NCBI GenBank assembly: GCA_028554795.2
Contig: CM068825.1
Location: forward strand, 91,570,951 to 91,634,950
Direction: 5' to 3'
DNA length: 64,000 nucleotides
From: Sinohyriopsis cumingii
Lineage: Eukaryota > Mollusca > Bivalvia > Unionida > Unionidae
The notes under the pieces: generated by a model
Told to the model about the DNA's origin: nothing
Seen by the model: only the letters and a program-made list of their open reading frames with translations
Database searches by the model: none
Made by a program: the position numbers and the translations under genes
Shown: positions 46,491 through 60,189 of the stretch, piece after piece
Numbering within the stretch: the first letter of the stretch is position 1
Layout: every line of letters starts with the position of its first letter

Positions 46491-46969
46491 ATATATGCCC
46501 ATCAATCTGATTAGCTGAGCTAACAATTATGTAAAGGTTAAAGATAAAATACCCCAGCATGAAGAAAAAAAAACCAAACGCCACCGCCCAACTGCTCCAC
46601 CCCCACCCCAAGAAATTAAGCGGTCGGTCCCTAAGGGCTAAGAAGCATAAGCTACACATGAGTTATGATTGGTCGAGTATGTAAAATTAAGCTTCATAAT
46701 CACACGAAACAAGGCGTAAATAAGAAAACACCGACTGATAAATCTTTCAGTATTCTTATTAATAGGTTAATTAGCCTCCTATGTAGCCATGGTAACGACA
46801 TGTGGTTGGTTAAGTGTTAAACCTTCGCCCGATAATCAGGTCCATTCCATTGCCTAAAAGTCAATCACATCACGACAGGAAAAAGATTTCTCAATGACAT
46901 CCAATTTCAGTCTGAAGAAAAATAGTCGATCTGTCATGTGTAAGGTGGTTTATATTACCAAACAGCCGA

Positions 46970-47280
46970 ACGGCCACGATAAGAGCAGTGGCCTAGTGGG
47001 AAGAGGGTCCGTCTCGAATATGGGAGGTCGTGGGGTCGATCCCCGGCCAAGTCATACCAAACATGGTACAAACAGCTACCTCGCTTGGCTCTCAGCATTA
47101 AGATGTTAGTGTTAGGACTGGTCGGTCTGGTGTCAGGATAATGTGACTGGGTGGGACATCATGCTACATGTCTGAGACATGATGACCCAGTGCTAGATAT
47201 CACTGTAAAGTGCCACATTGCAGACATCGTAGCTATATGACTGAAAAATTGTTAAAGCTACGTTAAAAAACCCAAATCAC
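46970..47280 (+). mobile_element. SINE family A
   Basis: The head is GTGGCCTAGTGGGAAGAGGG with B box GGGTCGATCCCC, then the body CAGCTACCTCGCTTGGCTCT and GACTGGGTGGGACATCATG, ending GTTAAAGCTACGTTAAAAAA. The 5' edge is blurred. Confidence 0.85.
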
Positions 47281-48087
47281 AACAACCACAACGATAAGAG
47301 CAATTTTTATTGTTGTTGCTTTGTTTTAAATGACAGCCAGTTTCAGACTGACATAATGGGATAACCCATTCCTTGTAAAGTGGGACCGCAGCCTTCATAG
47401 GCTGCAATTCAAGACGTTAGATATCCAAGAAAATCGTTAATTAACATCAGTTATAATTAGAGGCGGTGTTCCAATATTGTCATTAATGGTCACACGTGTA
47501 ATGCAGGTAAAAATTTCACCTTACTCCCGAACTCTCTCAGCGACACACAAACGAAAGATGCACTGTAATAAAATATTAACTAATTAAACAAAACTAGATC
47601 TTTTTTTTTTTTGTCACAAGCAAAATATTTTCCAAGATGCAGAAGCAGCCTATGTGTGATAGAATATTAAATACAGTATTTTAAAAAATGAAGGTCAAGA
47701 ATACTACATATGTGTAACTAAGTACACACAACAGAAGGCTTGAACCAACCCCATTTTCGCTTTTATGCTGTCACTCTGCACAGGTCCTACTGGATGCTAA
47801 TGGAGAGAACTCGAACAGGGCCGAATTTTAAAAGTGAGCAGCTACAAGGGAGCTCTTACATACAAAAAATGAGGTGCAAAGCTTATAATTTTCATCGTTT
47901 TAAATATTTACGCTTGGACAGATAATGCATAGAATATAAGTGTATTTTACCATTAATATCACGGTCTTATGGAAATAAATTAACCGTAAATGCCCTATAG
48001 CATGAAATATACTCATCGTAAATGCATCTAAATAAAATATGTCTGACCGCTTTCCCACGTGTTTTATCGAGCAACAAGGAAGAACTT
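47281..48087. other. Non-coding stretch, nothing recognised
   Basis: Short open frames only; one at 47740-47925 has no recognisable domain. Confidence 0.5.
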
Positions 48088-48334
48088 TTTGTTGCTATAG
48101 GGTTTAACGCCATTTTTCAGCACGAGATAGGCTATACATGGCGGCCAGTATAATTGATGGAGGAAAAACCGTGGAAAACCTCAAGAAGAACCGTCGACCC
48201 ACTAGACGCTACTGGCAAGCTTTCTCACGTACCCACGTTAGCCGAGCCTGAGACTCGAACCCACGCAGCCAGAGGTGAGATGGCAGTGATCCGGAACGGT
48301 GAGCGCTTTAGACCACTCTGCCACTCGAGGCCCC
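48088..48334 (-). mobile_element. SINE family B, minus strand, full length
   Basis: The tail (GGGTTTAACGCCATTTTTCA on the plus strand) is at the left and the head (complement of GGGGCCTCGAGTGGCAGAGT) at the right. A 9-bp target duplication GAAGAACTT flanks it (48079-48087, 48335-48343). Confidence 0.92.
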
Positions 48335-48708
48335 GAAGAACTTGTTAATGTCTAGAAAGAAAAACGTCCATTGTGTTAGTTTAAGATATTTGCTACTTTT
48401 AGCACCAGGTTATAATCAAGCTGGAATTAAACAATCAAATATATGAACAGGTAACCTAGGACAGCTGAATGATATGTAATTCAATGCATTTTGTCAGCTG
48501 CTCTATTAGCAACGCTTAACCCCCAAGATATGTCATAAATTCCTGTCACAAATGTATGATTAACAAGTATCGACCTTCAAAATGTAACTTAATCAGCTTC
48601 GAAATTGTACAAAATCGACTTCTTATTGTATAAAATGAGCAGCACGTGCGTAACATATTGCAACCTTTACTGCAGTGGGATCATACTTATTTATGACAGG
48701 CACTCAGT

Positions 48709-48737
48709 GATGATGATGATGATGATGATGATGATGG
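48709..48737 (+). repeat. (GAT)n microsatellite
   Basis: About nine ATG/GAT trinucleotide units. Confidence 0.9.
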
Positions 48738-49174
48738 TGAACTAGATGACTGCAGTTTGTAAAGGACATGAAAGAATAAGGAACAGTTATCATAATATAC
48801 TCAATCATCTAAACAGATTACAATTTTCCTTATTTTGGCAAATCAGGTACACGTTCCGTGAAAACATAACGATGAAATGGAGTTAAATGTGTCTATTAAG
48901 AAAAGTAGTTTGTTTCTGTAACGTAATAATTAATTCAAACCTTTTTCAGATTTTTTTCATAATTTTCATCCATTTTCTCAAATATTTGCCTAATTTTATT
49001 ATGGATGGATCTCTCCGCCGCGGGTAAAAGAATGCAGTTTGTGGAGGCAAAATCTCCTATTTATAATTCACTAAACTGTAATTGTGAGATTTCACTGAGA
49101 CCAAACGAGAACGCTCGGTTTCTGAAAGGTGGTGAAAGCTGCAGTCTACGATGAGAAGTGGATTCCAAAGTTTA

Positions 49175-49312
49175 CTTACCGTCTCTATGGCAAACGTTGT
49201 ACACCCACACTTATCGTTTAAACATTTGCCACATATATCCCTCTTACCGTCTCTATGGCAAACGCTGTACACCCACACTTATCGTTTAAACATTTGCCAC
49301 ATATATCCCTCT
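49175..49312 (+). repeat. 68-bp tandem duplication
   Basis: Two copies of CTTACCGTCTCTATGGCAAA … ATATATCCCTC with one clear difference (CGTTG/CGCTG). It is a recent local duplication. Confidence 0.93.
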
Positions 49313-51342
49313 AAAGGAAATGACAAATGCTACTGATATAATGGAAGGACTTTCAATGAAGTTGAGTAATTTCTATAAAAACCCAAAATGTTCGAATATT
49401 GCATAATCATATGTAATGGGTCTCACTGCATAGCGAATCAAACACCCGCGTGAATGTGGCCTTAAGACCGTACTTCCAAGGACCTCAAGATAACATTGGC
49501 TGTCAACTAAAAAGTTCTTAAGCAGGCTAATACTATACTAATAATGTCCTCAAGTCACCTAATGACCAAACAAAACGAATTTCTAATTTCACACTTGCGT
49601 GGTTTTTCTTGTTTCATATTTGTGTGACTCATCATGAAGCATTTCCAAGCCGAATATTAGTGTTCACTGCGTGCACCAGAAAACAGGACTCAAACACCTA
49701 ATGAAAAAATTATTCTCATCTCAAATTACTAAACACTTTTGCATTAAAAATATCCAGAGAATTCATAATGTTAACAAAATTAGAGAGCGTCCATTTTACG
49801 AAACTAATCCATGCTACAATATAGTCTTGTGAATACTGTATATTATGACGTCAGTTTCTAGACACTGGTTCATTAATTGGTCTGAGAACTGACTTGCCAA
49901 CACGATCCCCATCGTCAAGAAGTAATCACTAAAATTCAGTCTAATAAAGCTATAAACTGGGAGAGAAGACAAAATAGCATTACACTGTTTTTATTACATT
50001 TTATCGACAAGAAAACTATGTAATGATCCCATATTACTTTCCATTGTTAAAATCCTGTTGCAATGTGTGTCATTATTCAATTAGTTTAGGATCTGAACTG
50101 CATATCCGAATGGGAACGAAATTACTTATTTTGGTATACGCCAAGAAGTTACAGGGGATATTTGTATTCGTTTGTGGGCAATTTTATCAATTTATTAGTA
50201 CACTACCAAAATTAAACAAATTTCTAAGTATATTAAAACAGCAACTACAAAACAACTACGCTTTTGCACGATGTTCCGAGAATAAATGTTTATGGTTATC
50301 AATAATTATCGTGAAAATAAAATTTGATTGCAGGTCACAGGCAACTAATAACTGTACGTGTAACAAAACCATTATATGTGTGCTGGAATATAGTATACCG
50401 TATTTAAAAGAATAAAGGTCGCTGATTGACTGAAAGCAAGGTCCACGGGTTACGACACACATAGGTCCGAGTTCGAATCGCCATTGAGTGCGAATTAAAA
50501 AAACTCGAACCTGAATGGTACTATATTTATTCGTATTTAAAAAATAATGTCTATGTTATCAAGCATTCTCATGTAGGACCCAGGGATAATACCTTCCGCT
50601 CTGCTTGGTGTATCTTTGTATTTATCTACAATAATCTCTACATACCTTGATTTCTGTTGTAAGAGTGACTGTGTACTTACATGAGAATCAATTACTGGGT
50701 CAACATGCGGGTATGCCTGCTACGCACGAATACCACCGACTTTGCAACGTCATTCTCTGGTGCATAGTCGACATAGTATATAGGAGCTGATTACAGGCAT
50801 TGCAATGGGTACCTTACTATAAAGTAGTGGTATATATAACCGTTACCTTTACAGGTATTTTTGTACTTATTTACAAATTTATCTAGATACTAGCTTCTTA
50901 TTTCTGTCACATTACAAATCATGACTCTCACATAACTGGTCAATTTTATTGCAATTGCTAACATGGAGAAAAATGTACCCATCTAATGGTCAAATGATAT
51001 CCTTAAAATTACTCCATGCTAGCAATTTGCATTAAGTCATACACATCAGTAAACATTTAGACCGCACGTAGTGTTACTCATACAAATTAAAATATAACCT
51101 AAATTTTGGAGAAACTTGCTATTTCGATCTGATTTAATAAAAGATTCTTTCAAGGATGGGTTTCAAAACTGGAGAAATCATAAAGATACATTTAACCTTA
51201 TTTTTGTATTAGGACGAAAATGACAAGCTTCACAGCTTAATGTTTGATCCTACACGCAAATCGGCCAATGGCAGCTATTTATAGACTATTACTGGCATTT
51301 ATGCTGTCTTTCTTTCGTTCAGTTTCGTTTAATTTAATTGCC
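49313..51342. other. AT-rich non-coding stretch
   Basis: A 130-codon ATG frame at 50023-50415 has no recognisable domain and is probably chance. A tRNA-B-box-like GAGTTCGAATCGCC near 50469 may be a very old SINE. Confidence 0.45.
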
Positions 51343-51604
51343 ATTGTTGTTGTTTTGGGTTTAACGCCCATTTTTTTTAGCACAGGGTAAACTTATACAT
51401 GGCGGCCAGTATAAGTAGTGGAGTAAAACAAAGGGAAAATCATAGTAAGAACCACCAGCCCACAGGAAGCTACTGGCAGCTTTCTCACATATCCACAATG
51501 GTGAGTCCAAGACCCGAACCTACGCATACAGGTGAGATGGCAGTGATCAGAAAGGGCGAGCGCTTTAGACTAGTCGCCCCCCCTCCCCCAGGACCCGCCT
51601 CGAG
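51343..51604 (-). mobile_element. SINE family B, minus strand
   Basis: The plus strand reads GTTGTTGTTTTGGGTTTAAC at the left (tail), CATGGCGGCCAGTATAAG, GAAGCTACTGGCAGCTTTCT and a diverged head with a poly-C patch at the right. Confidence 0.87.
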
Positions 51605-54600
51605 TTTATAATTAAAAGATTAAATGTTTTCTTTGTGCTTAGAAAGGGAATATCTTTAATGAGGACCCATCGTACATTGTTTTAAAGCATGTTTTGGGTG
51701 GTGTTGGTGTTTGTTTTTTTTGTTGTTGTTGAAGTTTTGAACTTTCCTATGCTGCCTTATTTTATCGTCACGCAGTTACGCAAAAAGTATAATGTACTAC
51801 TTATATTATTCTAAAGTAACCCGAGATTAGGTATTCCTAGAGTAAAGAAATATTTGAAAACAATTTACCCAAAAACTTTATACCTCAATAAATAAATACA
51901 TTACTATATAATAATGCGCTGCGTTTATTGACTTTTTTTTTTTACGGTGAACACAAAGAAGTTTAAATCTGTCTGGACAAGTTTGATCGGTCTCTTGGTC
52001 ACTCAAGCACAGTGGGAAGTTCTTGTCAGTTATTTGCATAATCCACCATACATCGTAGTATATTAACCCATCGCCCTAAAAGCCAATACAATTTGTTTGC
52101 CAGCACGATTCTCGCCTACCGGAGTTGACGTATGCTACACGACGTAGCGTAATCTAAGAAGAAACTATTATTTCAACTTATCTTATTAAAGTGACATTTA
52201 ACATAAAAAGAGCATTTCCTAACATTTCAGTTATAATTATTTCAGAATCTCCGGTCTTAACACAGTAGACAGTTAAATCTAGAATATCTATACTTTACGA
52301 AAATAACAAGATCTTTTAAATGGTTAATCATTTTCTCCCACAAAAAATAACAATATAAAGATAACATTAAGGTAACAAAATATACGTTATACTAAGGTAA
52401 TAAAATACAAAGGTAACAATATAAACACAATTCTAAGATAAGACAGAAACACTTTAAAAGAATGCAATATCCGCATAGCATCTGTAACAAGATAATCATA
52501 CTTAAATATTCAGCAGAAAATTTTAAATATAAAGATTTAACTGTGTCGTGCTTTTCATATGAAATAAAAAATAAAATAAAAAAAAACATACAAATAACAT
52601 AAAGGGTCTTGTGCAAGTTCGTTTAATTCAAGAAACGGAAATAAAAATAAAAACGGAAATAAAAATACAATTTCATATCGGTGATATCTGAGGGGGAAAA
52701 AGAAATATGCTGGTTGATACATCATATACGTTTTTTGTGTTATAAATCAGAGCTTGATTATAAATTAGGAAGGAAATTCCGTTTCTTTTGAATTATTCCT
52801 AATTTATTTGGATTCGAGTCGGGAAATTTTGTATCTCTATATTTTCTTTTCTTCATGATCACTTCAAAAGTAAGGAATAGTCTTGGAATCTATAATGTTT
52901 AGCACTTAATATAATAGTCAATGATCTTCCCTTTTGATTCCAGATATAATATTAAGATAATTAAATTATTAAATTCGTTTGCTTAAGTAAATAATTTATT
53001 TGTCAAAAAACGTTTTTGTAAAAATAAATGTACATTCACATAATAGATAAATTTACTGATATTCCTTTTCCAAAGTCCAGTATTTGTCTTATTTGAAAAG
53101 CACTTAATTTAACTAGCTTTTCAGGAATACACGAACGTGTCAATTATTTTTAACCCCCTTCAAGCGTTGGTTATATTTTTGACACTTTTTTGACTTTCAT
53201 TGATGTTTTAGTAGTAACATCATTGGGGTTGGATAAAACAGTTTGTGGCAGTATCATTTTTGGCAATAAGACAATTTTTTTAAAAAACTTAATTTTCAAA
53301 AACAATTGGATTAATGGGATGATTCTGACTTTGAATATAGAAACGGTTTATCCGTTTTCATGTCTGTATACAAATGAGAACATCTTGATCTTTAAGAACA
53401 TTTATGGGATTTAAACTGTCTGAACGCTTTTTAAAAGTCTGCACAGAATGGATCGGGTGAGTTCCGCACAAAATGGAGCAGGTGAATTTAAGTCCTCTGT
53501 ATTCTCAAAAACATTAAGAAATCTGGTATTTCCACCAGTATAGCAATATTTAATAAAGCTAGTTTGACTTTCATGAATAATTGTTGGTGACCTTTGTAAA
53601 AATTTTTAATGCTAATTGCTTTAATAACTGCCTTATAATCAATGTTATCTAAATTGATTGGCCTCTATTTAAATAAATTGGTAAACTTTGTATTCTTTGT
53701 TGGTATTAAGGAAATAGTGGCCAAATTTGTGTACAGGATGTTATTCATCACTTTCAAAACTTCGAAGTTATTTTAATGCATGTCGAAATAGTTTGCTTTT
53801 CCTTACAATGTTGGATGTTTTTCCTTACAATATTCTCAGAAAAACAGAAAATGTAAGATACTTTTTCTTACAATATTCACAGAAAAACAGAAAATGTAGA
53901 ATGCTTTTCCTTACAACATTCCCTGAAAAACATTTTAAAAATGTAGGATGATAAAATATTTATAAAAACATGTAGGATGATGTATGACACTGTAAAGATG
54001 ATTGATATTAAAACAAAAATAAATAAACCAAAAATTAATGTAGTTAATTAAAACTAATATCTTCTTTACACAGCAAAAATTATCTATTTAATCAAGTGTG
54101 AATTGTGATTCGTGAATTCGGTACATTAAAGGCAATTGTAAAAGGTAGAAATCAGTACATAGTCAAGAATCATACTTGATAGCAAGTGTTGCAGCTGACA
54201 TTTTATTTCTTCATATAAATCTTTAGCAAGTCCTTGAGAAATATATGATAATGCGCCATCTGTACTCGCTTATTAGTAGAGTTCAGCTGCAAAATGAATA
54301 AACCCAGATCTATATTCACACAATGCGCCGGCTGATCTGGGTCTATACAGTTAGAAGTTATCAGCAGAACGAACAACAGACATACATGCCTACCAACTTA
54401 CCTACCTACCTACACATCCAAGCAATCAGCTAGTACTGCTATGGATAAAAACATTTGACATTCTCGATTACGTAAACAGACTCTTCTGAACTCACTTCCC
54501 GATTACAAAGAAAAAAATTCATATATGGTTCATTTCTCGCAGAAGAAGAATATAAATATTGCTTTTCTCATTAACCGTTTACACGGACAAAAAATTTTCA

Positions 54601-54648
54601 TGAAACTGATTGAATTACGGACAGGCCTCGTGATATTGCTATTTTATT
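51605..54648. other. AT-rich non-coding stretch with one small tandem
   Basis: No gene was recognised. A ~46-bp repeat (TCCTTACAATATTCTCAGAA then AAACAGAAAATGTA) has about three units at 53800-53950; GTAGGATG recurs after it. Confidence 0.55.
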
Positions 54649-54689
54649 CACACACACACACACAGACACACACACACACACACACACAC
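54649..54689 (+). repeat. (CA)n microsatellite
   Basis: A CA run with one G interruption. Confidence 0.95.
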
Positions 54690-54994
54690 TATTACATCAT
54701 GTATAGAAACCATAAGTACATACGCACATAGACACATACACACATTTGAACAACAATGCATCATATACAGAAACAAACTTGGTTATCGGGTACTGTTCTA
54801 AAGTACTAATATTCGTCTTGTTTGACATCTGTAATAATGACTTTCAAGTAACTATCGTTTTGTCTGAGTTCAATATATGATAAACAGATAAGCAGACAGG
54901 GAAGCTATCGATTTTTTTAAATTAGAAAAATGTTCCTGAATGGCGGCGAAAACGAAGGTTATTGAGATCCATAGCGTTGTGAGCTTAGAAGGTA

Positions 54995-55990
54995 GACAAG
55001 AGGCGCAAATGGGCATGACATCGCTCACCTGACTGACAGCTGCATTACAGCCAAGAAATCTGGGTCAGTAAAATGTTTTCTCACAAAATTTCTTCCAATG
55101 CTGTCGCTTTCATGTGTTATAAAAATCAATATGGTAAGGTTTCTGTAGTTTTAGTATATTCATCCATATTGAATGGCACTTCGGCATGGTTTGTAAAATA
55201 TTCAAAGGCATTTATTTCATGATTTTTTCCATCCAAGTTTATCAAATTTTGCTCAATGATTTCTAAAAATAAAGTTCTGTAAATGTTAACATGTTTCAGT
55301 AACAACAGCTACAGCGCGAAGACATCATCTTTTAACAAATTTTAAAAAGCTACAAGGTAAAAAAATATTTCAGTGAAATTAGGTAATATTTTATTGAGTG
55401 GTTTTTGAAACTTAATTTAAACGAATTTCTCTTTCAGTCACAGCGGCAATATTTCAGTCGAATCAGCATAATTTTTAAAAAAAACGTAAGTCATTACGTT
55501 GTGCCGAACAGTTTCCTAGGAGCTGTTTTAAAAGTTTTTCCCTCAGTTGTGAGTAACGGGGACCATATTCTATGGCGACTGGCATCGATTGGACAAATCC
55601 GAAAGACCTTTCAAACCAGAACGATTCCTGTCTAATTTGATCAAATTATGTTAAGCGCTTTTGAGAAGTCGTTTAAAATTTTGTTTCTTCCACATTTAGT
55701 GACGGTAGCCACATTTTGCAAGGCGGATCGGCATTATTGGTAATCTGGTTGAAATTCTTATATGCTCTATGCGGGATGCTTTCCGTAAAATTTGCTCAAG
55801 TTTTGCAGCGCGGTCTTCAAGAAGACGTCGTTTAAAGGTTATTATATCTTTAGTAACGGCGACTATACTAGTAATCACTGATGCGAGACTTCTCCAAAAA
55901 CATTACAGTATGATTTTTAGAATTAATCGTGCTAACATGGCTTTTATCAAAAAGATCAAAGTCTACAAGAGTTTTAAATTGTTTTAAAAC
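54995..55990 (+). repeat. Ancient dispersed repeat, second region
   Basis: It opens with AAGAGGCGCAAATGGGCATG and ATCGCTCACCTGACTGACAG, a phrase I associate with a common molluscan repeat. It continues with diverged AAGCGCTTTTGAGAAGTCGT / GTCGTTTAAA / GACGGTAGCCACATTTTG blocks at 55650-55870. These blocks match 37232-37300 and 38428-38480. No coding frame is supported. Confidence 0.5.
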
Positions 55991-56288
55991 AATAGAAAAT
56001 GGGAAAAACTTAAGAACTAGTCCGAAAATCAAATCAACTCATCCACGTATGCATAAGAAACAAAGCTAGACAAAATTCACGTGTCTACGTTGAGTTAGTT
56101 TTGTGCAATCTTGCTGACAAACTTCTAAGATGAGACAAACGGATGGAACCAAAACAAGCTGCACCCGCTACAAATAGTGGGTGGGCCGCAGGGGCATCCA
56201 AAACACGAAAGTACTCTCGTCAAGATATGCCATAGTCTAAATGCATACAACCATGACAGCCTTGCGCAACGTTACAAATGTCTCCTTT

Positions 56289-56595
56289 GACCGCTCCAAT
56301 GGCTTAAGTGGTTAGAGCGTCCGCCTCAGATGCGGGAGGTCGTGAGTTAGAACCTAAGCCAAGTCATACCGCAGTCATAACAATGGTACTTGCAGTTGCC
56401 TCGCTTGGCTCTCAGCATTAAGACTTTAGTATTAGGACTAGTCAGCCTGGTGTCATGATAATGTGAATGGGTGGGACATGATGCTATATGTCTGCGGCAT
56501 GGTGCCCTAGTGCTAGACATCACTATAAACTGCCACACTACAGACATCGTAGCGATATGACTAAAATGATCAAAGCTACGTTAAAAGTACACACA
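56289..56595 (+). mobile_element. SINE family A
   Basis: The head is CCGCTCCAATGGCTTAAGTGG (in part) with a decayed B box (GAGTTAGAACCT), then the standard body ending ATCAAAGCTACGTTAAAAGT and a CA microsatellite tail (56589-56632). Confidence 0.87.
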
Positions 56596-57439
56596 CGCAC
56601 ACAGACACACAGACACACACACACACACACAAAATCTAATGCAAGTGAATGTCCCAGTATGCAAATGGTATTGCGAATATATCAGGGTGTGCCATCTCCC
56701 GTTTAGCCGATGTTACAGATTCTGGTAAGCAAGCTATTGACAAGGCGATTGACCAATCAGCTGGAACATACTTAGGCCACGTGGAGTTTAATATAACTAA
56801 CACATAGTGACTCGGACTTGTACACAAATTTAGTATACGGAACAGTGCTAGTAGAATCGAGGTAGAAGAACGCCAAAATAATTGTTTCAGGACATTAAGG
56901 AACCCAAAACGAAGATTTTCAGTTGTCCAGAGATATTTTTAAAAAGCTGTCACTTCATTTTTGTGTTAATTTACGAATTTATTTTGTGAAAGTCAGTATT
57001 TCGACTGATTTACATAGGCAAGCACACATTGGTTTATCATCTTTAACAATGATTAAAGATGCAAATTTCCGTCAAAAAAGACATTTTTGGGGCTATTTAT
57101 AACACCACCAGTCTACTTTCAAATTATATATAACTCTTAAAGTTTGTATTCACGCATTTAATTATGTGCAAATACAATCTGTCATGCTTTCCCTGTCACC
57201 CTGTCAACCGCAGTAACTGACACAATTACCGTAACAGAATAACAAAGTATACAACGCACTAAGAAACACACATACACACGCAAAGAAATCTGCTATGGGA
57301 CATATGAAAGTATCTACAAAGAAATTTGAGTTTGATGAGCGATGTTTGCAAAGCCATGTTGTAATTTGGACATTCTCGTGTGGCGGTCTAATTTAAAAGA
57401 TAAATAAATGGTACAAGAAAAGCGAACCAGCAAAACGCG

Positions 57440-57620
57440 TTACGATTCTATAATTAACATCGTCATATATAAATATCATTTATGCATTGTTGTCAAATGT
57501 GTTACGAATCCATGACAACACCGTCAGATATGAATATCATTTACGCATTATTGTCAAATGTGTTATGAATCCATGGTAACACCGTCAGATATGGAAGTAA
57601 TTAACGCATTGTTCGCCATC
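57440..57620 (+). repeat. ~64-bp tandem repeat, ~2.7 units
   Basis: Units contain TTGTCAAATGTGTTACGAAT, CCATGACAACACCGTCAGAT and ATGAATATCATTTACGCAT. Confidence 0.85.
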
Positions 57621-58197
57621 GGAACGTTGTTATCACGATTATTAAAAAACCACGTGAGACTGACACCTAACAGTGTAAGGCACATCTGTATTCATATGTA
57701 AATAACTGAATATATATTCTACCATTACAGAAGTCTACAAACTTCTCTAAATATATGAAGATATGCACATTTCGGATATATAGGTTTTGGTCTGCAGTGT
57801 GTAACAAGCATAAATCCAGACAAAATTAGTTTTATTATTTATATGTTTGTTCAGTGCAATAATAAGCCACAAAATCTGCCAAATAATCGACATAGTAAAT
57901 TTACATGTACCGTAGAAAAAAGCATGAGAGTTTTCTTATAAATTTAATTGTCAGCAAAATAGTTACTTTTTTCCTACAATATACGAAAGTATCAGCATCA
58001 ACGTATTTCTTGCAATGATTGGCAAAACAATGAAAATACAACACACAAAAATGTAGCATAAAGTCACATGTTCTCCATATCCACCAAAGGGGAATCCATG
58101 TGTGATAAAACGGTCACGTGAATCGAACGAACATGGTTAGTTCCTGCTTACCCAAGAGCCAGTTTCTGATGCCGCTTGGGAGACGACGAAAGGAAGA

Positions 58198-58340
58198 GGT
58201 GCCGCTTGACCGAGTACGTACGACAGACGGAATAGCGGAGAACTCGCCCTGGGAGAACTCATCCCAGGTGTCAGGAGAAGTCGCCCCATGGTGGTCGGAG
58301 AAGTCGCCCCACTTCGCCTGGAGAAGTCGCCCCAAGGATC
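58198..58340 (+). repeat. Inverted terminal-type repeat, left
   Basis: A GC-rich block of short GGAGAAGTCGCCCCA / GGAGAACTCGCCCTG units after GTACGACAGACGG. It is the imperfect reverse complement of 60190-60366. Frames in it are artefacts. Confidence 0.7.
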
Positions 58341-59038
58341 ATATATAGTAATTCTGAGATGTCGCCACATGATTGTTAAGGCTTTATTTATTGTTGTTTT
58401 TCTTCAACTTAATAACTTGTTAAATCTATAAAATTTGCAATTTTTCAACTTTTCCTTTTGATCAACTCCGCTTCTGTACTTAACGAAAAATAAGTGTTAT
58501 CTGTCCCTTTTGCTCTGCTCTTCAAATCAACAGATGCATTTTATTTGGAAAAATAGCGAGGGTGTAAGCATGATGTGATGTCTGCAATTTTATATATGAA
58601 AGGGTTCCGACCTAATAACCTAAGTCATCCTGAGACGATTTTATGGCATGGACCTCTATAACCCGAAATCGACTGAATTGGCGATGACCGTCAATAAGCC
58701 AAAGGGTTATACTATCATCTCTATAACTGAACAATTTAATCTGATTGTTCACTGAGATTTGCTAACCACTGACGAATGATACTTGTACTCGATAAAAAAG
58801 CATCATTTGACGCCTACTCAGGAAATGCGGTCGCTACTGAGTACATCACCATGGCTAATGCGCAGAATTCGGACGGTTTCTGAAAGATCACTTGTACTAC
58901 GCCCATCATTTAGTTTATTTCTTCTTTTTTGTCAGTGTTCGTAATTTTATTAATTCTCAATAATAACAAACTATTTCAAGTTGAACGAGAAGTTTAAAAA
59001 TATTTCACTACTAAATTACAGATGCAAAATAAACAAGA

Positions 59039-60130
59039 TTACGTTATTTTATTATATTTAAAAAACACCATGATCACGCGTACATATTGGTGGATATTAG
59101 TTTCCTTGATATGAATATTTGTAGAGATTGTGTTATCAATATTTTTTATTACATTTACATCTAAAAATGAAACATGCGTACTAGATGCAGTATAAGTAAA
59201 TTTAATCGTCGGGTGAAAATGATTTAGGCGATCAATACATTTTTTCAGTTCTTCAATTGAATGCTTCCAGATCATAAATATGTCATCTAAAAATCTGAAC
59301 CAAAGAGACGGATTAAACTTTTAGTTTTGAAGAAAAACCTTTTCTAATTTACCCAAGAAAGGGAAGAGTATGAAGGAGCCATATTAATACCCATTGACGT
59401 ACCAATTATTTGTATGTAATTCGTATTATTAAAATGAAAATAATTATTTTCTAAGATATGTTTTATTATTTTACAAATATCTTCACTAGATAGTGTGCTA
59501 TTATTAGGATTGTTATCAAGAAAATATTTACACGCTTCAATGCCATCTGCATGCGGAATGTTGGTATATAGTGATGTTACATCTAATGATACCAGGATTG
59601 AAATTATCAGATAGCTGTGGAATAGACTTCAACTTTTTAATGAAAGTAGTTGTATCTTTAATGTATGAAGGAAGTGATTTCATTAAAGGTTGTAAAACAC
59701 TATCAATACATTTTGATAGGTGTACAGTATATGAATTACAACCTGATATAATGGGTCATCCTGGATCATTAAAAGGTAAATTATGGTCAAGATTTTTATG
59801 AGTTTTGGGTAATATGTAGAATTGAGGTGTACGTATGTTAAGAGGGAAATCATAAAATTCCTCATATACGGAATTATTATTTTTAGCGATCTCGTTAATG
59901 CATGTTGAAATGTTTTATTTAATTTCTAATTGACGTTCAACTTCTTTAACATAATCATGTGATTCATAATAATAATAGTGTTTGACTTATCATCATTTTT
60001 AATCACTATACTGTCGTCATTCATTAGATTATATAAAGACTTAATTTCGTCCTTAGAAATATTACTATGATATTGCTTTTTATGATTACCAGTTAATATA
60101 TCCTTTGTGATCGCGTATATATAAATATCT
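59039..60130 (-). pseudogene. Penelope-like element reverse transcriptase relic
   Basis: Read on the minus strand from 60130 the Penelope-type order is complete: MNDDSIVIK near 60010-60030; FYILPKTHK near 59797-59822; PIISGCNS preceded by an in-frame TGA (59756-59758) where arginine is expected; SYIKDTTTFIKKLKSIP; LVSLDVTSLYTNIP (59548-59594, catalytic D); GTSMG…AP near 59371-59410; FLDDIF near 59276-59295 (catalytic DD); FLDVNV; and IHQY near 59085. A +1 frameshift near 59595 and the TGA disable it. No GIY-YIG endonuclease was seen after the RT. The element would have copied RNA into DNA; it is now a relic. Confidence 0.85.
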
Positions 60131-60189
60131 AAATATGAATCACGTAAAAGATGACTTAATTCTATTATAAAAAGGTTATTTGGGTGACA

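Noticed and set aside
50023..50415. 130-codon ATG open frame
   Set aside because: No domain, signal peptide or splice context; a length that can occur by chance in a window of this size.
50402..50500. Possible fourth tRNA-derived SINE
   Set aside because: Only a B-box-like GAGTTCGAATCGCC was found; there is no second copy in the window and no convincing A box.
58114..58370. Overlapping 73-77-codon frames on both strands
   Set aside because: They are products of the GC-rich inverted repeat units.
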